Shown piece after piece: positions 1 through 8,416 of a stretch of DNA of 64,000 nucleotides. Within the stretch, counting starts at the first letter, position 1. The number at the start of each line of letters is the position of its first letter. The translations under genes were made by a program, and so were the position numbers. The notes under the pieces are model-generated. The model was not told the origin of the DNA, searched no databases, and saw only the letters and a list, made by a program, of their open reading frames with translations. The DNA comes from Paenibacillus herberti (GTDB lineage: Bacteria > Bacillota > Bacilli > Paenibacillales > Paenibacillaceae): the NCBI RefSeq assembly GCF_002233675.1, contig NZ_NMUQ01000003.1, positions 600,767-664,766 on the forward strand, read 5' to 3'.

Positions 1-1
1 A

Positions 2-358
2 TTGGCAGACTATCTGGGCTTAACGATCCCTTTGGACGACGTGATTAGACCTTCGGGAATTTCCAACCTCGACTTAGTGACTTCAGGCTCAATGGTCTCC
101 CATTCAACGCAATTAATGTCTAGCGACAGATTATTGGATCTGTTTAGGGAAGCTAGCACTCGTTATGATCGCGTTTTGGCAGACACTTCATCGATGCTTG
201 AACTCGCTGATGCACAGCTCGTTGCTTCTGCCTGTGACGGAGTGCTCTTAGTGGCTGAACATTCCAAAACCCGTCGAGATCAACTTCAAAAATCCTCCAA
301 AATGATTATGCAGTTGGATAAGCCTTTGCTGGGAACCGTGTTGAACAAACAACGGTGA
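2..358 (+). CDS. CpsD/CapB-family tyrosine kinase, C-terminal part
   Basis: This is the last 118 codons of a gene that enters from the left edge. It resembles the C-terminal half of bacterial BY-kinases (CpsD, CapB, EpsB, Wzc C-domain), which autophosphorylate on tyrosines and control polysaccharide polymerisation and export. Seen: a Walker B-like strand VLADTSSMLELADAQLV followed by GVLLVAEHSKTRRDQL, the usual arrangement after the P-loop. The Walker A motif lies outside the window. The visible end (LLGTVLNKQR) lacks the Tyr-rich tail of many BY-kinases, so autophosphorylation sites are not evident here. It opens the exopolysaccharide operon, as epsB does in B. subtilis. Confidence 0.8.
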   Translation: MADYLGLTIPLDDVIRPSGISNLDLVTSGSMVSHSTQLMSSDRLLDLFREASTRYDRVLADTSSMLELADAQLVASACDGVLLVAEHSKTRRDQLQKSSKMIMQLDKPLLGTVLNKQR

Positions 359-365
359 TTGTTCT

Positions 366-490
366 AAACATAGGTAAGGCCTGCTGCACCTCTACCACTG
401 CAGGTACTCGGCAATGCTGTGGGTCCTTGTGACCTTAGACGACATTCGTCAAGGGTATTGCGTGAGGTGGGGTTGGATGCCCCAATACGT
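366..490 (+). ncRNA. Structured leader RNA, candidate EAR (epsC-motif) antitermination element
   Basis: The 125 bases after the kinase gene have no open frame but fold into several compact helices. The helices are CCTGC (380-384) with GCAGG (400-404), GCAAT (411-415) with ATTGC (457-461), GGTC (422-425) with GACC (431-434), GACGA (438-442) with TCGTC (446-450), and GGGG (469-472) with CCCC (480-483). The EAR element of Bacillales has similar length, several helices, and sits between the tyrosine kinase gene epsB and epsC, where it promotes read-through of terminators in the long eps operon. Position and structure match; I could not test the consensus. Confidence 0.55.
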
Positions 491-492
491 TG

Positions 493-525
493 CAATCCCC
501 GCAGCAATGCTGCGGGGATTGTTGT
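493..525 (+). terminator. Intrinsic hairpin inside the exopolysaccharide operon
   Basis: A perfect 14-base inverted repeat, CAATCCCCGCAGCA (493-506) with TGCTGCGGGGATTG (508-521), is followed by a short T-rich stretch. It lies directly after the EAR-like RNA and before the first glycosyltransferase. It looks like a terminator that the upstream RNA would have to overcome. Confidence 0.6.
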
Positions 526-583
526 TAACTTCGAAATTCAATCTGTTCATTTATGAAAAAAGTTGAAAATAGGGAGGGACACT

Positions 584-1669
584 ATGGAGATGGCACGTAA
601 ATTAAAGCTAGCCATTGTGGCTTTTGAACTTCCCTCTACCAAGGAACGTACAGGTGGAGTAAGCCATTTTAATCATCGGTTATGCAATATGCTGGTAGAA
701 AAAGGTCATGAGGTAACCGTATATTCGGTTCGAGAAGCGGTTCCGGATGCTCAATACGAGGTTAAACTCGTTCCAGGCGCGATTGGAACAGGTCGATTCC
801 ATCGCTATTACAAGGCCCCATGGACTTCCAAATGTATTGATTTTGCTCCATATGACTTAGTTGTTTCAAGCGGAGACGATTGGGCAATGAAACGTGGAAG
901 TGTTCCTTGGATTCGAATTATGCATGGTAGTGCCAGAAGAGAGTTGCAGTTCAACAAACGGATGCTTCGAAAGCTCAATCTGTCTTTCCTATACGTATTG
1001 GAGGTGCTATCGACGCTTCGCTCCGATATTACGTTGTTCAACTCCAATGATACTCGCAGATTATACCCGAATCGCCAGTTGGATCGAATTGAGCATCTGC
1101 CTGTTGATACTAGAGTTTTTTATCCCGGGCCCAAAAACCAGCAGCCTACGCTCATGTTTGTAGGGGCGCTCGATAGCCGCAAGCGAGGCGGATGGTTGAA
1201 GGAACTATTTACTCAGCAAATCAAGCCTGCAGTACCAGATGCTAAATTGATCATGGTGTGCAACGCGGGCGAGCCGGCAGATGGTATTGAATACATTGAT
1301 ATGCCATCTCAGCTTGAATTGGCGGAGTTATATCGCAGCTCTCATGTCTTTTGCATGCCATCAACCTATGAAGGTTTTGGTATTCCCTATTTGGAGGCAA
1401 TGGCTAGTGGAACGCTTGTCGTAACTACACCAAACCCTGGTGCTATAGAGGTGCTTGGAAACGGTAAGTACGGACGTCTTGTTAATGATGTGGAGCTAGG
1501 CCAAGCGTTGATTAAGGCATTAACTAATCTGGGCAATCATGGGAACGAGACAGAACCTGCTCTCGAGTGGGCCAAAAGTCATGACTGGAGTGAAATGATA
1601 GAAAATTATATTCGTTACAGAGAAGTAGTAAAACCAGATCAACTGCTGTCGAATGGAGGAAAGGCGTGA
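584..1669 (+). CDS. Glycosyltransferase family 4 (GT-B)
   Basis: Likely transfers a sugar from a nucleotide donor to a lipid-linked oligosaccharide at the cytoplasmic membrane face. The 361-residue protein has an N-terminal acceptor domain with GGVSHFNHRL and a C-terminal donor domain carrying the family E-x7-E pattern at E263 and E271 (YEGFGIPYLEAMASG). The ATG at 584 is chosen because AGGGAGGG at 571-578 precedes it; an upstream in-frame TTG at 563 has no site. It overlaps the next gene by 4 bases, so the two are translationally coupled. Sugar specificity cannot be told. Confidence 0.85.
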   Translation: MEMARKLKLAIVAFELPSTKERTGGVSHFNHRLCNMLVEKGHEVTVYSVREAVPDAQYEVKLVPGAIGTGRFHRYYKAPWTSKCIDFAPYDLVVSSGDDWAMKRGSVPWIRIMHGSARRELQFNKRMLRKLNLSFLYVLEVLSTLRSDITLFNSNDTRRLYPNRQLDRIEHLPVDTRVFYPGPKNQQPTLMFVGALDSRKRGGWLKELFTQQIKPAVPDAKLIMVCNAGEPADGIEYIDMPSQLELAELYRSSHVFCMPSTYEGFGIPYLEAMASGTLVVTTPNPGAIEVLGNGKYGRLVNDVELGQALIKALTNLGNHGNETEPALEWAKSHDWSEMIENYIRYREVVKPDQLLSNGGKA

Positions 1670-3102
1670 GATTTTCAGGAGAGCTCCATCCTGGATTTAG
1701 ACCATTGCTTTCATGCGTGCGAACTCTACTTATCCTCATCGTTGGTTCGCTAATTGCGGTATTCATCGGACGTTATGCCAGTGGCAATCCTGAGCTTCTT
1801 ATGCAGGGATCCATTCTTGCAGCTGTGCTCATTCCCGGATTCATACTTGCCGCCAATGACTCCAACAGGTTAATTCCTTATGTGATTACGATTTGGTTGA
1901 TTGGACCTGAATTGCGTCGTTTAAATGACTGGGTTCTCGGTGACTATAGCTCTTTGACGCTGCTGAGTTTAACACCTTTAATTACTACGTTACTGCTGCT
2001 GATACCTGTTGGAATAAAACGGGTCAGAATCGAGAATTCAGTGGCTAAGGTGCTGAACGCTTATTTGATTCCTTTCCTGTATGCTGCTGTTTTAGGTGTT
2101 TTATTGAATAAAACCGCTGGAATCTACAGCACAGGCAACTACTTTATACCTCTGCTTATTTTTGTTTATATGATAGTCAAAAGGCCAGATGATCAAGTGA
2201 AACAGAGCTGGCTGAAGACAATGGTAACGATGGCTGTACTGCTTTCTGTTTATGCCTGGATTCAATATCTCATTCTTCCGCCATGGGACTTGATGTGGAT
2301 GGAGGGAGCAAAGATGGTTTCATTGGGCAAGCCAGAACCACTTGGTTTCCGGCCATTCTCTACGTTGAATTCAACAGGAACACTGTCCGTTTTTCTGGTT
2401 GCAGCCATCCTCGCAGGCATTTCTTCCCCGCAAGTCCGCAAACCATTTGGAATGATCGGTGTGATCATCATCATTTCAGCGCTTGGCATAACCCTTGTCC
2501 GTGCATCCTGGGTGGTCTTGCTCATTTGCTTGCTGGCTTACGTTTTATTATCCTCCAAGAAGAATAGGCTGAAATCGTTGGGGGGGATCTGTATCCTTTT
2601 TGCGGGCACCTATTTCGTCTTGCCTCTGCTTCCGGGCGGGGCAAGCATGATGGACCGAGTAGGTACTTTTGGTAGCCTGGGTGAGGATCATTCTGCCAAT
2701 GCTAGATTGAGCATCGTTTTTAATACGATTCCTGAGTTGTTTACCCGCCCACTAGGCGGGGGCTTTGGCTCCATAGGCAAAAGCACAGACTTAAACGGTG
2801 GAGAAGGAGCATTCAATACCCTAAATTCAGTGGATAACGGTTATTTGGGTGTTTTTGCAGTGTTCGGGCTAGTAGGCGGATTGCTTTTTTTTAGGGCTCT
2901 TTTCATGCACTGGAAACTTATCTATAAGGGGGCTGTCCATAACACTTATCGAGTGTTAGGACTTGTTTTTCTGATTAATTTAATGGTTGCCTATGTTTTT
3001 GGAGGCGAGCTGGTCAGTATGTCGGCTCTTATCTTCTGGTTTTTCACTGGCATGGGTGTACAGCAAAGCGAAGAGCAACTTGGAAGGAGTCTTATGAATT
3101 GA
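1666..3102 (+). CDS. Wzy-like polysaccharide polymerase / O-antigen ligase family membrane protein
   Basis: A 478-residue protein with about a dozen hydrophobic segments. The motif LVRASWVVLLICLL near R279 is typical of the Wzy_C / O-antigen ligase family, followed by a large outer loop (about 310-385) rich in Gly and Asp. Such proteins polymerise repeat units, or ligate them, on the outer face of the membrane. A GTG start overlaps the upstream stop. Its place among glycosyltransferases and near a Wzx-like flippase supports a Wzx/Wzy-dependent pathway. Polymerase is more likely than ligase in a Gram-positive. Confidence 0.8.
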   Translation: MRFSGELHPGFRPLLSCVRTLLILIVGSLIAVFIGRYASGNPELLMQGSILAAVLIPGFILAANDSNRLIPYVITIWLIGPELRRLNDWVLGDYSSLTLLSLTPLITTLLLLIPVGIKRVRIENSVAKVLNAYLIPFLYAAVLGVLLNKTAGIYSTGNYFIPLLIFVYMIVKRPDDQVKQSWLKTMVTMAVLLSVYAWIQYLILPPWDLMWMEGAKMVSLGKPEPLGFRPFSTLNSTGTLSVFLVAAILAGISSPQVRKPFGMIGVIIIISALGITLVRASWVVLLICLLAYVLLSSKKNRLKSLGGICILFAGTYFVLPLLPGGASMMDRVGTFGSLGEDHSANARLSIVFNTIPELFTRPLGGGFGSIGKSTDLNGGEGAFNTLNSVDNGYLGVFAVFGLVGGLLFFRALFMHWKLIYKGAVHNTYRVLGLVFLINLMVAYVFGGELVSMSALIFWFFTGMGVQQSEEQLGRSLMN

Positions 3103-4199
3103 AAGAAAATATTCTCGTTGTCAACCATGCTGCACAGACGGGAGGAGCCGAGCGAGTTCTACTCAACTGGCTAACGCAGGTGGCAAAAGATCGATTCCAA
3201 GTTAAGGTTGTACTACTGGCTGAAGGTCCGTTAGCGGACAGCATTAAGGAGCTTGGTTTCGACGTCCAGATTATTCCCTCCGGAAGAATTCGTCATCCAC
3301 AGGCTCTTATGAAGACTATATCTTCTTTGCGCCATATGATTCGGCAGCACGAAATTCAAAAGGTAATCAGTTGGTCACCCAAGCCTCATATGTACGCCGG
3401 GTTAGCCGCTTGGCTGGAGAGCATTCCGGCGATGTGGTGGCAGCATGGTGTGCCAGCCAACACGATGTTTGATAAGGTGATTAGCCGTATACCTGCACAG
3501 GCGGTGTTATGTCCTTCCGAAATCGTATCTGCTGCACAAAGTAGAGTTAGAGCTAATCCTCGGACAGTTGTACGTTATCCTGGAATTGTTATGGAACAAT
3601 TCCAGCTTAATCCGCAGGTCCGTGCTCTTACTAGAAGAGAGCTTGGAATTGAAAGTGACACTTATGTATTTGCCTTTATTGGTAGGTTGCAGAAATGGAA
3701 ACGAGCTGATGTCGTAATTGAAGCCTTCTACTCCTCACTCAGGGACAGGAATGCTCATCTTCTGATTATTGGCGGTTCCCTCTTCGGTGTTGAGGAGGAG
3801 CTTGAAGAAGAGCTTAAAAAGATCACTCTAGAGCGAGGAATAGCCGACAACGTTCATTTTCTTGGTCATCAGAGCTCAATTGAGCCTTTTTTATGGGCTA
3901 GCGACGCGGTCGTTCATAGCTCGATCAATGAGCCCTTCGGCATGGTAGTAGTGGAAGCAATGGCTTCGGGAAGACTCGTGTTGGCCGTTAACAGCGGCGG
4001 TCCATCGGAAATTATAACTCACGAGGCGGATGGACTTCTATATGACGGAAGCTCAGCTCAGTTAGCCGGCTTAATGTCAGACGTATTAGATCGGCCTAAT
4101 CATTATGCGAATGTCGCTAAAAACGGCATCAAAACCGTAAACGATCGCTTCTCGGCTTCGGTCATGGCCGGAGGAATTGAGAAAATTGTGTTGGCATAG
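3099..4199 (+). CDS. Glycosyltransferase family 4 (GT-B)
   Basis: 366 residues. The N-terminal motif QTGGAERVLLNWL is typical of GT4 enzymes; the donor domain starts near VFAFIGRLQKWKRAD and holds the E-x7-E pair at E278/E286 (NEPFGMVVVEAMASG). The start is the TTG at 3099, which overlaps the polymerase stop and has AAGGAG at 3084-3089. The nearby ATG at 3094 is in the other frame. It probably adds one sugar of the repeat unit. Confidence 0.85.
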   Translation: MKENILVVNHAAQTGGAERVLLNWLTQVAKDRFQVKVVLLAEGPLADSIKELGFDVQIIPSGRIRHPQALMKTISSLRHMIRQHEIQKVISWSPKPHMYAGLAAWLESIPAMWWQHGVPANTMFDKVISRIPAQAVLCPSEIVSAAQSRVRANPRTVVRYPGIVMEQFQLNPQVRALTRRELGIESDTYVFAFIGRLQKWKRADVVIEAFYSSLRDRNAHLLIIGGSLFGVEEELEEELKKITLERGIADNVHFLGHQSSIEPFLWASDAVVHSSINEPFGMVVVEAMASGRLVLAVNSGGPSEIITHEADGLLYDGSSAQLAGLMSDVLDRPNHYANVAKNGIKTVNDRFSASVMAGGIEKIVLA

Positions 4200-4253
4200 A
4201 AAGCAATAAATAAGTGGCATGGGGTTTGTTGTGGAGAGGAAGCATGATTAAGC

Positions 4254-5576
4254 ATGAAAAAGCTCTTTTTATCCAGCTTCGCTTTGAATATGGTTGTAAT
4301 GGCTCTAAATTTGATGACTGGAATTATGATTGCTCGTTGGCTTGGTTCTTATGGCCGAGGGGAGTTTGCCGCCGCGATCAGATGGACTGCTCTCCTTGTT
4401 GGCCTCTCAACCTTAGGCTTGCCTGGAGCTGTCATTTATTTAGGGAAGCTTTATAAGGAGCGTCAACAGGAGCTACTGGGGTCCTACTTGATTGCTGGGG
4501 TCTTTTTCGGACTGACCGGGATGGGAATTGGTTGGTTGATTATGCCTTTATTGATGGAAGGGCAGCCAGCGGAGCTTGTCTTATATGCAAGAATAGCAAT
4601 GATTTGTTTACCTTTTAGTGTAATGACCGACGGTTTGATCGGAACTCTGCAGAGCTTGAATTTATTTCGTAAAGTCATGCTTCTTCGGTTGATGAGCCCA
4701 CTCGGTTCACTGCTTGTTATTTTGATTTTGCAGGTGTCTGGTCATCTTTCGGTGCGGAATTTAATTTTGTATCAGATTGTCATCTGGGGATTGTTTACTT
4801 TTATACTGACGATGTCATGGGTGTTTAGACAGGTTAAGCCCTCCTTGAAAAATCTTCATCTTAATCTTAGCGAGCTCATGCGAAATGGGATCAAAATCTA
4901 TGGGGGATCTTTGGTAGCGGTTTTTGGAGGGAATTTTGATCAATTGATTTTATCCCTACTGCTTGCTCCCTATGCCCTTGGACTTTATACCGTTGCCGGC
5001 AGTATTGGCGGAATTTTGCCTTCTGTGCTTTTTGGAGCTCTGAATGTTTTTTTATGGCCGAAGCTTATGGATCTCAAGGGTGAGGAAAAAAAGAAGAAAA
5101 CGGAACAGATGCATAGTATGATGCTTCTTCTATGTACTTTAGTCACTTTGGTCGCCTGTGCATGCGCTCCGGTTTTACTGCCATTACTCTACGGCAATGA
5201 ATATAAGCCCGCGATCTGGATGGCCATTATCCTTTTAGCTGTCGCTCCAATTCGAATCTGCAGTCAATTGCTTCTTTATTATCTGAATACAGAAGGCAAA
5301 TTCAATACCGTTACTCTATCCGAGCTTCTAAGCGTAGGAGGCGGCATGGGGATTATGCTGCTGCTCATGCCTTATCTAGGCGCTATTGCTGCTGCTATTG
5401 GAATTGCAGGAGGATCGGTTTTGAAGTGGATCGTATACATTGTCATTCTTCGTTCAAGGGGAGTAAATACCAAAAAACTCTTTACGCTACATAAACGGGA
5501 TATAAGTTATATGGCAAGCACAATTAAATCGCTGCTCAATGCCCGGTGGGGCAAAGCTAGACAATTGGAAAATTAA
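4254..5576 (+). CDS. Wzx-like polysaccharide repeat-unit flippase
   Basis: 440 residues with about 12-14 hydrophobic segments. The N-terminus (NLMTGIMIARWLGSYGRGEF) fits the oligosaccharide flippase family (MVF/MATE-like). Such proteins move undecaprenyl-linked repeat units across the membrane for the Wzy polymerase. The ATG at 4254 has only a distant ribosome site (GAGAGGA, 4234-4240). An ATG at 4244 preceded by that site opens another frame that ends at 4456 and does not look like a protein. The weak initiation context may lower its translation. Confidence 0.82.
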   Translation: MKKLFLSSFALNMVVMALNLMTGIMIARWLGSYGRGEFAAAIRWTALLVGLSTLGLPGAVIYLGKLYKERQQELLGSYLIAGVFFGLTGMGIGWLIMPLLMEGQPAELVLYARIAMICLPFSVMTDGLIGTLQSLNLFRKVMLLRLMSPLGSLLVILILQVSGHLSVRNLILYQIVIWGLFTFILTMSWVFRQVKPSLKNLHLNLSELMRNGIKIYGGSLVAVFGGNFDQLILSLLLAPYALGLYTVAGSIGGILPSVLFGALNVFLWPKLMDLKGEEKKKKTEQMHSMMLLLCTLVTLVACACAPVLLPLLYGNEYKPAIWMAIILLAVAPIRICSQLLLYYLNTEGKFNTVTLSELLSVGGGMGIMLLLMPYLGAIAAAIGIAGGSVLKWIVYIVILRSRGVNTKKLFTLHKRDISYMASTIKSLLNARWGKARQLEN

Positions 5577-5601
5577 TATACTGAATAAAGGGGAGATCCA
5601 A

Positions 5602-6546
5602 ATGGTTTCTATTTCTGTGGTTGTACCGTCCTATCGCAGAACAAAAGATCTTATCCAATGCCTCAAAGGATTGGATCAACAAAAAATTCCGCCGCTTGAG
5701 GTCATTGTTGTCTATCGCAGTAGCGACGAAATAACAGAAAATGCGGTAAAAAAGTGGATGGAAAGTCCAGCGCCATATGTAAAAAAGGCTACTGTTGTGA
5801 GCATGCCCGGCATGCTTGCGGCTATGAAAGCAGGTAGTTGTGCTGCTGAGGGAGAGGTGATCGCTTTCACTGACGACGATGCTGTTCCCCGACCGGAATG
5901 GATCGAAAGGCTGGCAGTCTGCTATCAGAATCCATTGGTAGGAGGTGCCGGAGGACGAGATATTCAACCCGGAATCAAGTCTTCCGGGCCTGACACGCAG
6001 GTTGGAATTTTGACCTGGTATGGCAAGCTGATCGGCAATCATCATATCGGTTCCGGGGCCGCTAGAAATGTAGATGTTCTAAAAGGCGTTAACATGTCCT
6101 TCCGATCGGATCTGCTGCAATTGCCTGAAGGCTTGAAGGGCAGTGGAGCTCAAGTGCATATTGAAGTACATATTTGCCTGCGAATCCGGAAGTTAGGATT
6201 TAAGCTCATCTATGACCCAAGAATAGAGGTCGATCACTATCCTGCGCCTCGGTTTGACGCGGATCAGCGAAATAAAATTGTTCCGGAAGCGGTAGTAAAT
6301 GCCGCTCACAATCTTCAATATGGAATTCTCAACCAACGGGGGAATTTTATTCGTACTCCAATGCGACTTCTCTATGCCTCTCTCGTTGGAGACCGAAGCG
6401 TTCCGGGACTGGCTCGTTTCAGCTTTGCTCTTCTACGCAAGGAAAAAGCAATCGTTCGCTCATTTGTTCCCGCTCAAAAAGGGTTGTGGAAGGGATTGGT
6501 GCGTTATATGAAAAGCGGCAGTCCCAAGGAGGCAAGAGAAGTATGA
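5602..6546 (+). CDS. Glycosyltransferase family 2 (GT-A)
   Basis: 314 residues beginning MVSISVVVPSYRRTKDL, a classical GT2 nucleotide-binding start. The metal-binding D-x-D motif is FTDDDAVPRPEW at residues 91-93. A later region (HIEVHICLRIRKLGF) fits the catalytic-base segment. The ATG at 5602 has AAGGGGAG at 5588-5595; the open frame extends upstream to 5539 inside the flippase gene but without a site. It shares bases 6543-6546 with the next gene. Confidence 0.85.
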   Translation: MVSISVVVPSYRRTKDLIQCLKGLDQQKIPPLEVIVVYRSSDEITENAVKKWMESPAPYVKKATVVSMPGMLAAMKAGSCAAEGEVIAFTDDDAVPRPEWIERLAVCYQNPLVGGAGGRDIQPGIKSSGPDTQVGILTWYGKLIGNHHIGSGAARNVDVLKGVNMSFRSDLLQLPEGLKGSGAQVHIEVHICLRIRKLGFKLIYDPRIEVDHYPAPRFDADQRNKIVPEAVVNAAHNLQYGILNQRGNFIRTPMRLLYASLVGDRSVPGLARFSFALLRKEKAIVRSFVPAQKGLWKGLVRYMKSGSPKEAREV

Positions 6547-7688
6547 GAGTGATGCAAATCATCGACCGATTCGCTCCTTTGGGTGGAACAGAACGATTTG
6601 TGTACGACCTTTCGAGGCAACTGACGGAGGGGGGACATACCGTGCGAATTGCAGCATGCGGTGTGGAAGACATGAAAAGCTGGGGAGAGTACGATCCAGA
6701 TAGTGTTGTGCCTGGAAGAAATCTGGAAGATTGGAGATATGCTGCCCGGGAATTTGCACCAGATGTAATTTTATGGCAGGGTGGCAGAGAGACGCTTAAC
6801 GCTGCATTTCATTTGTCTCAAAGTTATCCTATGGCTACCATTTTTCATTCTCCCGTTTGCCCTTCAGGTGCAAGGCTTTTCCGGGACAACAATGAAATAT
6901 GCAGCAATACATTTGGAGCAAGCTGCATGGTCAATTGGTACACGCGCAAATGCGGAACAAACAAGGAGCCATGGCGTATGCTCCAAGGCATGCGGCTGAC
7001 TTCCAAGATGATCAAGGTAGCGCTTAACTCCAGGGTGATTTATACGGTCAGCAACTCCTTGAAAGAAATACTCGTTCGAGATGGGTTGCCCGCTGATAAA
7101 ATTCAGGTGATAGACAATACTTTAGGAGCTATATTCGAGCCGGTTGCTCCAATAGTTCCGAGAGGCTCAGGTGAAGCGCTGCACATATTGTTCTGTGGCA
7201 GGTTAGTGTATTACAAGGGAGTGCAGGACATGATTCAAGCGATTGATGTTCTGAATCGTCAAGGGATCAACATAATGGCAACTATTGTCGGTGAGGGATG
7301 GTACGAAAACAAGCTTAAAGTGCTTGTGGCAAAACTCGGGCTTGAATCCAAAATTATATTTGCCGGACGAGTTCCAGGCAAGGAAGTGGACAGCTGGTAT
7401 GACAAGGCGGATGCCGTCGTGGTGCCTTCAATTTGGCCTGAGCCTGCAGGGCTCGTCGTTCCTGAGGCCAGAAGAAGAGGAAAGTCGGTTATCGTGTATG
7501 ATGCAGGAGGCTTGGGAGAATGGAAGGGTTATTTAGATGGAATCCAAGTTGTGCCTCGTGGTGATGTGGAGGCTCTTGCTACCGCAATGGCTTTCGTTCG
7601 AAATACTAGTTCTAGCCTTCCACGAGAAGGCAAAGCCGAGAGGTTAAGTATTGTACAGGAACTGCAAAATGTTTGCCGACATGCTTAA
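6543..7688 (+). CDS. Glycosyltransferase family 4 (GT-B)
   Basis: 381 residues. The N-terminus MRVMQIIDRFAPLGGTERFV is the usual GT4 glycine-rich loop. The donor domain includes LFCGRLVYYKGV and the E-x7-E pattern at E300/E308 (WPEPAGLVVPEARRRG). A Cys-rich stretch at about 110-140 (CPSGARLFRDN, ICSN, ASCMVNWYTRKCG) is unusual for the family and could bind metal. The ATG at 6543 overlaps the previous stop, with AAGGAGG at 6526-6532. Confidence 0.83.
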   Translation: MRVMQIIDRFAPLGGTERFVYDLSRQLTEGGHTVRIAACGVEDMKSWGEYDPDSVVPGRNLEDWRYAAREFAPDVILWQGGRETLNAAFHLSQSYPMATIFHSPVCPSGARLFRDNNEICSNTFGASCMVNWYTRKCGTNKEPWRMLQGMRLTSKMIKVALNSRVIYTVSNSLKEILVRDGLPADKIQVIDNTLGAIFEPVAPIVPRGSGEALHILFCGRLVYYKGVQDMIQAIDVLNRQGINIMATIVGEGWYENKLKVLVAKLGLESKIIFAGRVPGKEVDSWYDKADAVVVPSIWPEPAGLVVPEARRRGKSVIVYDAGGLGEWKGYLDGIQVVPRGDVEALATAMAFVRNTSSSLPREGKAERLSIVQELQNVCRHA

Positions 7689-7701
7689 TGGAGGGATATA
7701 A

Positions 7702-8385
7702 ATGGATATTTTGGGAAGGAGAAGAAAGATTGCTTTAGCCTTGCGGATGAATCGGTTACTAAGATTTATCGGGTACTGGGCCGTCCAAGGAAAGTCAGCT
7801 GAAATTCATTCCTCTGTCACAATTGAATCGGGAAGCCGAGTACAACCTGAAGTGAAGATCGGCAGAAATACCTACATAAGCTTTAATTCTCATATTCAAT
7901 CCGGATCAATCGGGTCTTTTTGTTCAATATCCTGGAATGTAACAATAGGAGCTGATGAGCATCCTTTACATAGTGCTTCAAGGCATCCTTTTTGGTATTC
8001 ACCGGATCATGCAGGGATTTCGGCGACAACAAGGCGCTGGCAACAAGATAAGGCTCCTCCACAAATCGGGAACGATGTTTGGATTGGAACCGGGGCAACT
8101 ATATTAAGAGGCGCAGTCATCGGAGATGGAGCCGTAATTGCTGCAGGAGCTGTAGTAACAGGAGAAGTACGACCTTATGCAGTAGTAGGCGGTATACCAG
8201 CCAAAGAAATCAGAAGATTATTTGATGACCCGTTAATTGATGATCTATTAGCTTTGGAATGGTGGACTTGGGACGATAACATGCTAAAAGAGGCCGCTCA
8301 ATGGTTTGAAGATCCTAAACTGCTTGTTGATCGGTATGGAAATAGGAAAAAGGGCAGTACTAGTGGCATTTCCACCAATCTATGA
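7702..8385 (+). CDS. Hexapeptide-repeat O-acetyltransferase
   Basis: 227 residues. Left-handed beta-helix repeats run from about residue 35 (IHSSVTIESGSRV) to 185, with the active-site style loop GADEHPLHSASRHPFW and the closing coil IGNDVWIGTGATILRG, GDGAVIAAGAVVTG. This fits CatB/LacA/Vat-like acetyltransferases, which use acetyl-CoA to decorate sugars. H in the DEHPLH segment is the likely catalytic base. It would O-acetylate the polysaccharide or a precursor. GGAGGG at 7690-7695 sets the ATG. Confidence 0.85.
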   Translation: MDILGRRRKIALALRMNRLLRFIGYWAVQGKSAEIHSSVTIESGSRVQPEVKIGRNTYISFNSHIQSGSIGSFCSISWNVTIGADEHPLHSASRHPFWYSPDHAGISATTRRWQQDKAPPQIGNDVWIGTGATILRGAVIGDGAVIAAGAVVTGEVRPYAVVGGIPAKEIRRLFDDPLIDDLLALEWWTWDDNMLKEAAQWFEDPKLLVDRYGNRKKGSTSGISTNL

Positions 8386-8416
8386 TTTTAATCGTAGCAA
8401 AAAGGAGAAATTTGAT

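Noticed and set aside
4214-4456. Plus-strand frame with ATG 4244 overlapping the flippase start
   Set aside because: It has the better ribosome spacing, but the product is Trp/Cys-rich and unlike a protein, whereas the 4254 frame is a clear flippase.
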